Source: Deltaproteobacteria bacterium
GTDB taxonomy: Bacteria > Desulfobacterota > Desulfobulbia > Desulfobulbales > BM004
Direction: 5' to 3'
NCBI GenBank assembly: GCA_019312985.1
Contig: JAFDCC010000016.1
Span: forward strand, 1 to 6,343
DNA length: 6,343 nt
Part shown: piece by piece, positions 1 to 5,872 of the stretch
Layout of the letters: every line of letters begins with the position of its first letter
Numbering within the stretch: the first letter of the stretch is position 1
Position numbers and translations under genes: made by a program
Notes under the pieces: model-generated
What the model saw: only the letters and a program-made list of their open reading frames with translations
What the model was told of the DNA's origin: nothing
Databases searched by the model: none

Positions 1-74
1 GCTGTTATTTTGGTCACATAGCCGCCCCGACACTCACCAGGCTTTCGATCAAAGATTGCTGCTAGGCGATTCAT
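1..74 (-). CDS. Possible 5' fragment of an unidentified gene running off the left edge
   Basis: Reading leftwards from an ATG at 74-72, 24 codons are open to the window edge (peptide begins MNRLAAIFDRKP and continues with a GGYVTKIT segment). The in-frame codon two before the ATG is a TAG stop, so 74 is the only ATG start available. A purine-rich GGGA lies about 8 bases upstream. The ATG is 21 bases past the stop of the J-domain gene on the same strand, which is the spacing expected for the next gene of an operon. I do not recognise the peptide, and 24 open codons can occur by chance, so this is tentative. Confidence 0.35.
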   Translation of the reverse strand, partial: MNRLAAIFDRKPGECRGGYVTKIT

Positions 75-95
75 TCCCTATTTCCCGACTGACTG

Positions 96-461
96 TTACC
101 GCTCCGGCTCGTCTTCCGGCCCAGCCCCCTTACCCCACAGAGGATCCTGGCCGAAACGCTCAAACCACCAGTCTTCAGCTTCCAGCTGCTCATCATCAGC
201 GGGGGTTAAGGGAAAGCGGAAGGTATCGCAGTATTGGAGCAGGGCCTTGTACGCCCCGGTAAGTTCATGCATCGCGATTTGCGCCGCGCCGCTGCCCGGC
301 TTTTTCTGCATATCAGGGTGGTGTTTTCTCGACAGGTGCCGGTATGCCCGTTTTATCTCTGCCAGGCTGGCCTTATCTTCCAGGCCGAGCAGTTCGGCCG
401 CTGCCTGTATATCCGCCCACTCTTTTTTTGTCACGGCGCCTGTTCTTTTTTCTTTTTCCAT
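96..461 (-). CDS. Small J-domain (DnaJ-like) co-chaperone
   Basis: A 121-residue protein with a J domain at about residues 22-77. It shows helix I (AAELLGL), a basic helix II (EIKRAYRHLSRKHHPD) carrying the intact HPD tripeptide at 48-50, which stimulates Hsp70 ATPase, and helix III (HELTGAYKALL). No Gly/Phe region, zinc fingers or C-terminal substrate-binding domains of DnaJ follow, so it is a stand-alone type III J-protein that would recruit DnaK to a particular client. The acidic tail (about 88-121) has a WWFERFGQDPLWG patch of unknown purpose. The first 15 residues are Lys/Glu-rich. The gene begins 31 bases inside the 3' end of plsY, so its translation is probably coupled to plsY. A cytoplasmic location is inferred because no signal peptide or membrane segment is visible. 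The family call is firm; the client is unknown. Confidence 0.88.
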   Translation of the reverse strand: MEKEKRTGAVTKKEWADIQAAAELLGLEDKASLAEIKRAYRHLSRKHHPDMQKKPGSGAAQIAMHELTGAYKALLQYCDTFRFPLTPADDEQLEAEDWWFERFGQDPLWGKGAGPEDEPER

Positions 462-1072
462 TCCCGCCAGTTGGTCTCGGTGCCTTCGAACAGCCGCCTG
501 ATGTTATCCGCATGCTTCAGCCAGATAAGGACGCCGATAAAAAATGCCAGAAACACGTGGTTGGGTGACCCCTTCAAGAGCCAGACCCACAGGGTCATCA
601 TGGCGGAAACCACGAGGGAGCCGACAGCAACATACCCCGAGAAGTATACCACCCCGACAAAAAGCAGGAGGCTGATCAGGGCGGCGATCGGCTCCAGCAC
701 GAGAAAAACACCCAGGGCCGTTGCAACCCCCTTGCCGCCCCTGAATTTGAGATATACCGAATACATGTGCCCCAGAAAGGCTCCACCGCCGCAGAGCGAA
801 ACGGCAAGGTCAAGGTCCTGCGGCTCAGCCGTTATGCCGAACCGGACATAATACCAGTGGACCGCAAGCATCGGGACCACCGCCTTGAGGACGTCGCCCA
901 CCAGGGTGAAAACCCCGAGCTTTTTCCCCAGCAGCCGCGTCACGTTGGTGGCGCCGATATTGCCGCTGCCGGATTTACGGATATCAACCCCTGTCGCCCT
1001 GGAGAGAAGGAGCCCGGTCGGGATGGATCCTATCAGGTAGGAAATTGCAACAAAGAGGAAAAGCATTGGCAT
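431..1072 (-). CDS. plsY: PlsY, acyl-phosphate:glycerol-3-phosphate acyltransferase
   Basis: PlsY transfers the acyl group from acyl-phosphate (made by PlsX) to glycerol-3-phosphate, giving lysophosphatidic acid, the first step of bacterial phospholipid synthesis, at the cytoplasmic membrane. The 213-residue protein has the three expected signature blocks: SGSGNIGATN (34-43), the phosphate-binding KFRGGKGVAT (109-118), and HADNIRRL followed by GTE (187-199). Hydrophobic segments at about 3-24, 55-73, 88-104, 120-142, 146-166 and 171-186 fit the multi-pass topology. The C-terminus is strongly basic (EWKKKKE). The start at 1072 gives the usual N-terminus, but no good Shine-Dalgarno precedes it. 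Met3 (1066) and in-frame CTG codons just upstream are alternatives before an in-frame stop at 1096-1094. The J-protein gene overlaps its 3' end. Length and motifs are typical. Confidence 0.96.
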   Translation of the reverse strand: MPMLFLFVAISYLIGSIPTGLLLSRATGVDIRKSGSGNIGATNVTRLLGKKLGVFTLVGDVLKAVVPMLAVHWYYVRFGITAEPQDLDLAVSLCGGGAFLGHMYSVYLKFRGGKGVATALGVFLVLEPIAALISLLLFVGVVYFSGYVAVGSLVVSAMMTLWVWLLKGSPNHVFLAFFIGVLIWLKHADNIRRLFEGTETNWREWKKKKEQAP

Positions 1073-1308
1073 CAGAATCAGAATGTTATGGTGTCAGCAT
1101 GTTAGTCTACCCGGGTTCAGACGGTCCTGGGCAGCACTCTATAATACATCATGGAAAACAATCGTGCATGGCAAAGAACAGGTTGGTATGCCGCGGCCAT
1201 GAAAGGCAAGTCACGGAAGACGCCGGGCTTTCCAGGTTTGCGAAACAGCTTGAGCGCCGCAACCCGGAACGCCGCCTTTCCCGGTCTGGCCTTTTCCGGG
1301 GCCTGAAT
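1073..1308. other. Non-coding gap between the YkgJ-like gene and plsY
   Basis: These 236 bases are the longest gap in the window. Reading frames crossing it are low-complexity Arg/Pro/Ser-rich extensions of antisense frames and resemble no protein I know. It should carry the 3' end of the YkgJ-like transcript and the plsY promoter or leader. No convincing intrinsic terminator is present: GC-rich short repeats lie just past the upstream stop, but no T-tract follows them. A minus-strand TATTAT (1146-1141) is a possible -10 element without a good -35 at 16-18 bases. A GTCT...AGAC inverted repeat (1105-1122) encloses the perfect palindrome ACCCGGGT (1109-1116) about 35 bases upstream of plsY. Confidence 0.5.
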
Positions 1309-2235
1309 CTAGGTTTTGCTTTTTTTGAAAACGGGCTCCAGCCCGCCCATTTCAGCATAGGCGCCGATCTCCTGCTGGAACTTCCGGACATAGGGGCAGT
1401 CCCACACGGCAAGGACCTTGTTCCGCGCCATGAAGACCGGAAGCAGCACCCCGTCGCTGCGTTTTGCCGTATCAGGAGTTTTTTCAAGGATATAGGGAAA
1501 AATCTGTGGTTTCCTGCACACCTGCGGCCGTTTCTCATAAACGAGGCATTTTTTCGTATCTACAGCCAGCCGGGGACAGGCAGCCCCCTCCGGCAGGACC
1601 ATGCTCCAGCCGTTCTGCCAGTGATAGAGGGATGTCGCATTCCTGTAAAAGGGGCGTCCATCCCGCTGCAGCGGCGGCTCTGACCGGGCTGTCATGGCAC
1701 GGCTCTCAGCCGTATCGAAGGTATCGACGCCAAAGAGGGAAACCTCGCTCTCCTCCAGCGGAATCTCGAAGAATTCCTGCTTCATTCTGCCTCTGAACCC
1801 GGAATCCCTGTCATGTTCGCTGTTCGGTCCAGTGCAGCAGAGGACGCAGCCGCATGGGCCGCAGAGCAGGCTGTTGATCGTCTCAAGCTCCCGGCTGAGA
1901 ACCTGCTGCCTGATCCAGAGTTCCAGGGCCTTGCGTCCGGGAAGGGGCTTCTGCTTCTCATCGATGATGAACGGGAAGGTGAAAGAAAGCTTTTTCTTGC
2001 CCTTCATGACTTCCAATTCCCGCAGAAAAAGGGTGTACTCCTCCAGCTCCCGGCGGGGATTCGCATACAGAACACCCTCAAGCTCAACGGGCTTTGTCAT
2101 GCGGTCCAGGACCTCTGCAACGGTACCGCAGGGGCCGGTCAGGTAGAGAAACTGCACCATGTTCACCAGGGGCAGTACCGGCCTTTGCAGCCGCGCCAGC
2201 CCCGAATCAAATTTTCCTGTCTCCGCTTGCACCAT
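1309..2235 (-). CDS. YkgJ-type cysteine-cluster (putative metal-binding) protein
   Basis: A 308-residue cytoplasmic-looking protein of the YkgJ / CxxCxxCC family, predicted to bind zinc or an iron-sulfur centre; no biochemical role is established. The family pattern is visible but expanded: a Cys-rich block CGPCGCVLCC (125-134), then after about 85 residues CPRL (220), KKCLVYEKRPQVCR (Cys230, Cys240) and a following IFPY, matching the usual CP...C..Y..RP..CR.FP signature. Cys280 sits in WDCPYVRKF. The N-terminal 120 residues (PLVNMVQFLYLTGPCG...) carry no motif I recognise. The frame is open back to an ATG at 2358, but the extra 41 residues look non-natural and lack a ribosome binding site. 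I chose the ATG at 2235, which has purine-rich AGGA and GGGGGAA sequence just upstream. It is divergent from def and separated from plsY by 236 bases, so it is probably monocistronic. Confidence 0.8.
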   Translation of the reverse strand: MVQAETGKFDSGLARLQRPVLPLVNMVQFLYLTGPCGTVAEVLDRMTKPVELEGVLYANPRRELEEYTLFLRELEVMKGKKKLSFTFPFIIDEKQKPLPGRKALELWIRQQVLSRELETINSLLCGPCGCVLCCTGPNSEHDRDSGFRGRMKQEFFEIPLEESEVSLFGVDTFDTAESRAMTARSEPPLQRDGRPFYRNATSLYHWQNGWSMVLPEGAACPRLAVDTKKCLVYEKRPQVCRKPQIFPYILEKTPDTAKRSDGVLLPVFMARNKVLAVWDCPYVRKFQQEIGAYAEMGGLEPVFKKSKT

Positions 2236-2279
2236 TTCCCCCGTTTTCCTGTTGTCCGCGCACCTGCCACGAGACAGCC

Positions 2280-2308
2280 ACCATACCTCATACGGCCCAT
2301 GAACACAA
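2280..2308 (-). promoter_or_regulatory. Candidate sigma70-type promoter for the YkgJ-like gene
   Basis: On the minus strand TTGTGT (2308-2303) and TATGGT (2285-2280) are separated by exactly 17 bases, matching the consensus at 3 of 6 and 4 of 6 positions. Transcription would start near 2273, leaving a leader of about 40 bases before the preferred ATG at 2235. This agrees with the shorter start and would exclude the upstream ATG at 2358. It is a weak match found by eye. Confidence 0.25.
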
Positions 2309-2364
2309 TATTCGTGCTCTCCCTTGCCAATTGAGCAGCATCTTCCCTTATTTCTCATTTTTTA

Positions 2365-2394
2365 TTGGAATGTCTCGAGAGCAGGTATTATTAT
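2365..2394 (+). promoter_or_regulatory. Candidate sigma70-type promoter for the def operon
   Basis: TTGGAA (2365-2370) and TATTAT (2389-2394) are 18 bases apart in an AT-rich patch upstream of def; an overlapping TATTAT at 2386-2391 would give a 15-base spacer. Transcription would begin near 2401, about 34 bases before the def ATG at 2435. If this is the promoter, the in-frame ATG at 2393 lies inside the -10 element and cannot be the start codon. The call is by eye only. Confidence 0.3.
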
Positions 2395-2434
2395 GACACC
2401 CTTGAGCAAAATCACTTCATCACCCGGCTTTCAA

Positions 2435-2950
2435 ATGGCAATAAAGAAAATTCTCACCTATCCTGACCCTGTTTTAAGGCAGAAGGTCGAAACGGTAACC
2501 CGCTTTGACGACTCTCTTCGGCAGCTGGCCGACGATCTTATTGAAACAATGTATGCTGCCCCCGGCGTGGGCCTGGCCGCCAACCAGGTCGGCGAATGTT
2601 TGCGCCTGGTTGTCATCGACACCGCGGCCGGCAATGATGAAAAAAAACCCCTTGTCCTGGTCAACCCGGAGATCCTTGAAAAAGAAGGGTGCCGGATTGA
2701 AGAGGAGGGTTGCCTGAGCGTTGTCGACCTGACGGCAAATGTGGAGCGCTGCAACAAAATTCTGGTCCGGGCCCAGGACCTGGAAGGCAACACCCTGGAA
2801 TTTCAGGCCGAAGAGTACTTTGCCAGGGTGATTCAGCACGAGCTTGACCACCTGAACGGCACCCTCTTTATTGACCATCTCAGCGCCCTGAAACGGTCGC
2901 TCTACAAGAAGCGCCTCAAAAAAATACTACGGCAGCAGGAGAAAGGATGA
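2435..2950 (+). CDS. def: Peptide deformylase
   Basis: Def removes the N-formyl group from nascent polypeptides as they leave the ribosome, using a metal ion (usually Fe2+). All three family motifs are present in the 171-residue protein: GVGLAANQ (44-51), EGCLS (91-95) whose Cys93 is a metal ligand, and QHELDHLNG (134-142) with metal ligands His135 and His139 and catalytic Glu136. After EGCLS the chain reads VVDL, where many deformylases have VPG; the ligand itself is unchanged. The C-terminus is Lys/Arg-rich. The start at 2435 (MAIKKILTYPDP) matches the standard family N-terminus but lacks a clear Shine-Dalgarno. An in-frame ATG at 2393 has AGG at 7 bases and would add 14 residues (MTPLSKITSSPGFQ), so the start is not fully settled. 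First gene of the plus-strand operon; its partner fmt starts 7 bases after its stop. An A8 run lies within the gene at 2640-2647. Confidence 0.96.
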   Translation: MAIKKILTYPDPVLRQKVETVTRFDDSLRQLADDLIETMYAAPGVGLAANQVGECLRLVVIDTAAGNDEKKPLVLVNPEILEKEGCRIEEEGCLSVVDLTANVERCNKILVRAQDLEGNTLEFQAEEYFARVIQHELDHLNGTLFIDHLSALKRSLYKKRLKKILRQQEKG

Positions 2951-2957
2951 TCCTGGC

Positions 2958-3914
2958 ATGGTTGCGATAAACCGCATTGCCTTCATGGGCACACCGGAGT
3001 TTGCCCTGCCCTCGCTCAAGGCCCTTCTCGATAGCGGCGAAAATGTCGTTTGCGTTGTCACCCAGCCTGACCGCCCCCGCGGCAGGGGGAGAAAGGTCAT
3101 GGCGCCGCCGGTAAAGGAACTCGCCCTGGCAGCCTCCCTCCCGGTCCTCCAGCCTGAACGTATCCGGGGTGAAGAATTTCACGGCATACTGCGTGACTTC
3201 AAGCCGGACATTATAGTTCTTGTGGCTTTCGGCAAAATTCTGCCGTCCTCTATCATCACTCTTCCGCCCCTGGGAACCATCAACGTGCACGGTTCGCTTC
3301 TTCCCCGTTACCGGGGCGCTGCCCCCATCCAGTGGGCCCTGGTCAACGGGGAAGAGGAAACAGGCGTCACGGTAATGCAGATGGATGAGGGCATCGATAC
3401 GGGTGACATACTGCTCCAGGAAAGCATCGCCATCATGCCGCAGGATACGGCCGGAACCCTCTCGGCCAAGCTTGCTGAACTGGGCGGTAAAACGCTTGTC
3501 CGGGCCCTTGACCTGCTCCGCAGCGACAGCATTCAACCGCTTCAGCAGGACGATGCCAGGGCCAGCTACGCCCCGATCCTGCAGAAAGAAGACGGGGTGG
3601 TGGATTGGTCCCAGCCGGCGAAGCGGATTTCCGGACTTATCCGGGGACTTGACCCCTGGCCGGCAACCGTTACAACCCTGGCCGGCAGGCGGCTGCGCCT
3701 CTTTTCGCCGCAGGTGGAGGAGAACAGATCCTGTTGCAGCACCTTTCCGGAACCGGGAACGATCTGCCGGGCCGACCGCAACGGCCTCCTGGTAACAACC
3801 GGAAACGGCTGCCTCCTTATCCGGGAAGTTCAGCCTGAAGGGGCCAGGCGAATGGAGGTTGCCGCCTTTATCAGCGGCAGGCTCGTGGAGCCCGGCACCC
3901 TCCTGGGCCGATGA
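2958..3914 (+). CDS. fmt: Methionyl-tRNA formyltransferase
   Basis: Fmt transfers a formyl group from 10-formyltetrahydrofolate to initiator Met-tRNA, creating the group that Def later removes. The 318-residue length is typical. The N-terminal Rossmann-type catalytic domain (about 1-190) shows IAFMGTPEFA (7-16), the basic loop QPDRPRGRGRK (36-46), the folate-site signature INVHGSLLPRYRGAAPIQWA (108-127) with catalytic Asn109 and His111, and MDEGIDTGD (142-150) with Asp147 equivalent to the catalytic Asp. The C-terminal tRNA-binding barrel runs from about 205 (YAPILQKEDGVVDW) to the end, with the GLDPWPA motif at 230-236. AAAGGA at 2942-2947 is a Shine-Dalgarno about 10 bases before the ATG. 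The TGA stop overlaps the next ATG as ATGA. Adjacent def-fmt order is conserved widely in bacteria. Confidence 0.97.
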   Translation: MVAINRIAFMGTPEFALPSLKALLDSGENVVCVVTQPDRPRGRGRKVMAPPVKELALAASLPVLQPERIRGEEFHGILRDFKPDIIVLVAFGKILPSSIITLPPLGTINVHGSLLPRYRGAAPIQWALVNGEEETGVTVMQMDEGIDTGDILLQESIAIMPQDTAGTLSAKLAELGGKTLVRALDLLRSDSIQPLQQDDARASYAPILQKEDGVVDWSQPAKRISGLIRGLDPWPATVTTLAGRRLRLFSPQVEENRSCCSTFPEPGTICRADRNGLLVTTGNGCLLIREVQPEGARRMEVAAFISGRLVEPGTLLGR

Positions 3915-4654
3915 AAAGAAAAAAGGCCAGAATCTTTTTCTGGGGTTCCTTTCTACTGCTGGCCGTGGCCGGCCTTCTCCTCCATGTCTTCTGGGGCGAG
4001 ACTCTCGTCAGCCGGGCCCTTTTTCACCTTGAAGATCTCATGGCCGACTCCAGCCGCATCCGGGAAACCATCCTTGCCGCCGGCTTCCTGGCACCGCTGC
4101 TTTTCATGGGTTTGCAGATTCTCCAGGTCCTCTTTGCGCCGGTTCCCGGCGAGGCGACAGGTATTCTCGGCGGATTTCTCTTCGGGGCCTGGCCCAGCTT
4201 TTTTTATTCAAGTATCGCGCTGGCAACGGGATCCGCCCTTGCCTTCGGCATCGGGCACCTCTTTGCCGATGCATTCAGGGGGCGCTTTGCAAAGACAAAT
4301 ATATATCGCAAATTCAACCATTTGATATTCAAGGGAGATTTTGTCATCCCCTTTGTCCTCTTCCTTTTTCCCGGGTTTCCCAAGGACTCGCTTTCCTACC
4401 TGCTGGGGCTCAGCACCATGCCGTTCAAGGTTTTCATTTTTATTGCCGCTATTGCCCGCATGCCGGGCACCCTGGTGCTTTCCTTCGAAGGCGCCCAGGT
4501 TTATGAAAGAAATTATTTCGAACTGTTGCTTCTCCTCCTGTTCTCTGCCATAGTAGCAGTACCGTGCTACCACTACCGGCGGCAGATCCTGCAAAAACTG
4601 ACCCACTACAGCAGCGCCAAAAAAATCGAAGAGGAGTCAGAACCGCAAGAATGA
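3911..4654 (+). CDS. TVP38/TMEM64-like VTT-domain membrane protein
   Basis: A 247-residue integral membrane protein with a basic N-terminus (MKRKKAR), a first membrane helix at about 8-28, and a VTT (SNARE-associated/DedA-like) core at about 55-195. Recognisable elements are the re-entrant-type APVPGEATGILGGFLFGAWP (76-95), GSALAFGIG (107-115), the FPGFPKDSLSYLLGLSTM segment (153-170), and the ARMPGTLVLSFEGA stretch (182-195). A last helix lies at about 203-221, followed by a hydrophilic acidic tail ending KKIEEESEPQE. Bacterial TVP38/DedA relatives are linked to membrane homeostasis, and eukaryotic relatives (TMEM41B, VMP1) scramble phospholipids; the substrate here is unknown. It starts within the fmt stop (ATGA, 3911-3914) and has no good ribosome binding site, so translation is probably coupled to fmt. 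Its own stop overlaps larC the same way. Confidence 0.88.
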   Translation: MKRKKARIFFWGSFLLLAVAGLLLHVFWGETLVSRALFHLEDLMADSSRIRETILAAGFLAPLLFMGLQILQVLFAPVPGEATGILGGFLFGAWPSFFYSSIALATGSALAFGIGHLFADAFRGRFAKTNIYRKFNHLIFKGDFVIPFVLFLFPGFPKDSLSYLLGLSTMPFKVFIFIAAIARMPGTLVLSFEGAQVYERNYFELLLLLLFSAIVAVPCYHYRRQILQKLTHYSSAKKIEEESEPQE

Positions 4655-5853
4655 AGGGAGACGATAAAGCGCACATTGCCTATGCCGACTGTTTTTCAGG
4701 GATCAGCGGCGACATGTTCCTCGGCGCCCTTTTCGATGTCGGGCTGGACCCCGAAGAACTTCGGGCTGCAATCGGGGAGCTGGGTCTTGAAAAATTTAGC
4801 CTGCGAAGCTTTCGGGAGACCCGTTCCGGCATCAGCGCCACCCGCGTCGAAATAACGGCTGAAACCCCTTATTCTTCAAGGACCTGGAGGGATATCAGGG
4901 AGTTGATCCAAGAAAGCGGATTGGCGGAGAAGGTCCGCGAAACATCACTGCTTGTCTTTGCCTGCCTTGCCGAGGCAGAGGCCAGAATTCATGGCACCCC
5001 TGTCGAAGAGGTCCATTTTCATGAAGTGGGCGGTCTTGATTCCATTGTCGATATCATCGGCTCGGTCTTCGGCCTTTACCGTCTTGGGATTGAAAAACTT
5101 GTCACCTCTTCCCTGCCCATGCCGCGGGGATGGGTCCGCTGCCGCCACGGCGATCTGCCCCTGCCGGCCCCCGCCGTCTGTGAAATATTGCAGGGGGTGC
5201 CGGTTTACGGTGTCGATTACGACCAGGAACTGGTGACTCCGACCGGCGCGGCCCTGGCAAAATCCCTGAGCAGCGGTTTCGGCGAGTTCCCTGCCATGCG
5301 GATCGAACGTACCGGCTACGGGGCAGGCAGCCGCACCCTGGCAGACGGCAGGCCGAACCTGTTGCGGCTCGTCATCGGCCGCGCCCGGCATGTGGCGGAA
5401 AGCCGGGAGGTGGAAATCATCGAGACAAACCTGGATGACTGGAGCCCTGAATTCTCTTCTCATCTTTTTGAACAACTCTTCGCCCTCGGCGCCCTGGATG
5501 TTGGCCTGGCGCCGCGCCACATGAAAAAAGGGCGGCTGGGCTTCCTGCTCCAGGTGATCTGCGACCCGGCCCGGTCCCTCGAGATAAAAAACTGCATCTT
5601 TCTTGAAACCACCGCCATCGGCCTCCGGTTCCGGCGCGAAAACAGGATTACCCTGCCGCGAAAGACGGGGACGGTTCCCACCCCATGGGGCCATGTTGGG
5701 GCCAAACTGGTTGAAACCCCCGCAGGTTGGACCATCTACCCGGAGCACGATGACTGCCTGCGGGTCGCACACCAAAACGGGGTGCCCCTGCAGCGGGTCT
5801 ACGGGGAGGTCGGCCGCTCTTCGCCGGAAACGTTTACGGAAAAAAAAGAGTAG
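4651..5853 (+). CDS. larC: LarC, nickel-pincer cofactor cyclometallase (nickel insertion)
   Basis: LarC is the CTP-dependent enzyme that inserts nickel into pyridinium-3,5-bisthiocarboxylate mononucleotide, the last step in making the nickel-pincer cofactor of lactate racemase LarA and its relatives. The 400-residue protein shows the family marks in order: YADCFSGISGDMFLGAL (11-27), VHFHEVGGLDSIVDIIG (121-137), MPRG...HGDLPLPAPA (157-175), ELVTPTGAAL (193-202), GYGAG (222-226), IETNLDDWSPE (257-267, Trp where Met is common), DVGLAPRHMKKGRLG (283-297) and FLETTAIGLRFRR (317-329). The parts equal to LarC1 and LarC2 of Lactiplantibacillus plantarum, which needs a ribosomal frameshift, are here one continuous frame. 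The start is the ATG overlapping the upstream stop (ATGA, 4651-4654), directly before the conserved N-terminus; GAGGAG at 4631-4636 lies 14 bases upstream. The frame extends further 5' to 4564, but only inside the VTT gene. No larA, larB or larE is in view. Confidence 0.94.
   Translation: MKGDDKAHIAYADCFSGISGDMFLGALFDVGLDPEELRAAIGELGLEKFSLRSFRETRSGISATRVEITAETPYSSRTWRDIRELIQESGLAEKVRETSLLVFACLAEAEARIHGTPVEEVHFHEVGGLDSIVDIIGSVFGLYRLGIEKLVTSSLPMPRGWVRCRHGDLPLPAPAVCEILQGVPVYGVDYDQELVTPTGAALAKSLSSGFGEFPAMRIERTGYGAGSRTLADGRPNLLRLVIGRARHVAESREVEIIETNLDDWSPEFSSHLFEQLFALGALDVGLAPRHMKKGRLGFLLQVICDPARSLEIKNCIFLETTAIGLRFRRENRITLPRKTGTVPTPWGHVGAKLVETPAGWTIYPEHDDCLRVAHQNGVPLQRVYGEVGRSSPETFTEKKE
5840..5847 (+). 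repeat. A8 homopolymer at the 3' end of larC
   Basis: Eight consecutive A bases lie two codons before the larC stop, read in frame as GAA AAA AAA GAG TAG. The in-frame arrangement contains A AAA AAA, a sequence of the kind on which ribosomes and polymerases slip. The frame of pgpA is open without a stop across this point. Confidence 0.8.
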
Positions 5854-5861
5854 GAGCCGGC

Positions 5862-5865
5862 GGAG
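5862..5865 (+). promoter_or_regulatory. Ribosome binding site of pgpA
   Basis: GGAG, inside the purine run GGAGAAGAGAA, sits 7 bases before the ATG at 5873. It decides the pgpA start, because the reading frame is open for a further 270 bases upstream to 5603 and that extension would only be larC read out of frame. Confidence 0.75.
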
Positions 5866-5872
5866 AAGAGAA

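Noticed and set aside
1116..1145. Perfect plus-strand TATAAT (1140-1145) with TTCAGA at 18 bases upstream
   Set aside because: No plausible plus-strand gene follows; only antisense frames to the YkgJ-like gene lie downstream, so it is likely a chance match.
1275..1304. GC-rich CCCGG...CCGGG repeat just past the YkgJ-like stop as an intrinsic terminator
   Set aside because: The stem is only about 5 base pairs with an 11-base loop, and no T-tract follows on the minus strand.
1045..1683. Long plus-strand open frame of 212 codons opposite the YkgJ-like gene and the gap
   Set aside because: Its composition is that of an antisense shadow, it shows no family motif, and it lies opposite a minus-strand frame with clear YkgJ signatures.
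2236..2358. 41-residue N-terminal extension of the YkgJ-like protein from the ATG at 2358
   Set aside because: There is no ribosome binding site, its composition is unlike the rest of the protein, and it would overlap the likely promoter zone; the ATG at 2235 is preferred.
2640..2647. A8 run in def as a phase-variation switch
   Set aside because: def is normally essential and the run simply encodes part of a Glu-Lys-Lys stretch; nothing else suggests phase variation.
5603..5872. 90-codon in-frame extension upstream of pgpA
   Set aside because: It is larC read out of frame, Arg/Pro/Ser-rich, and the GGAG plus ATG at 5873 give a normal PgpA N-terminus.
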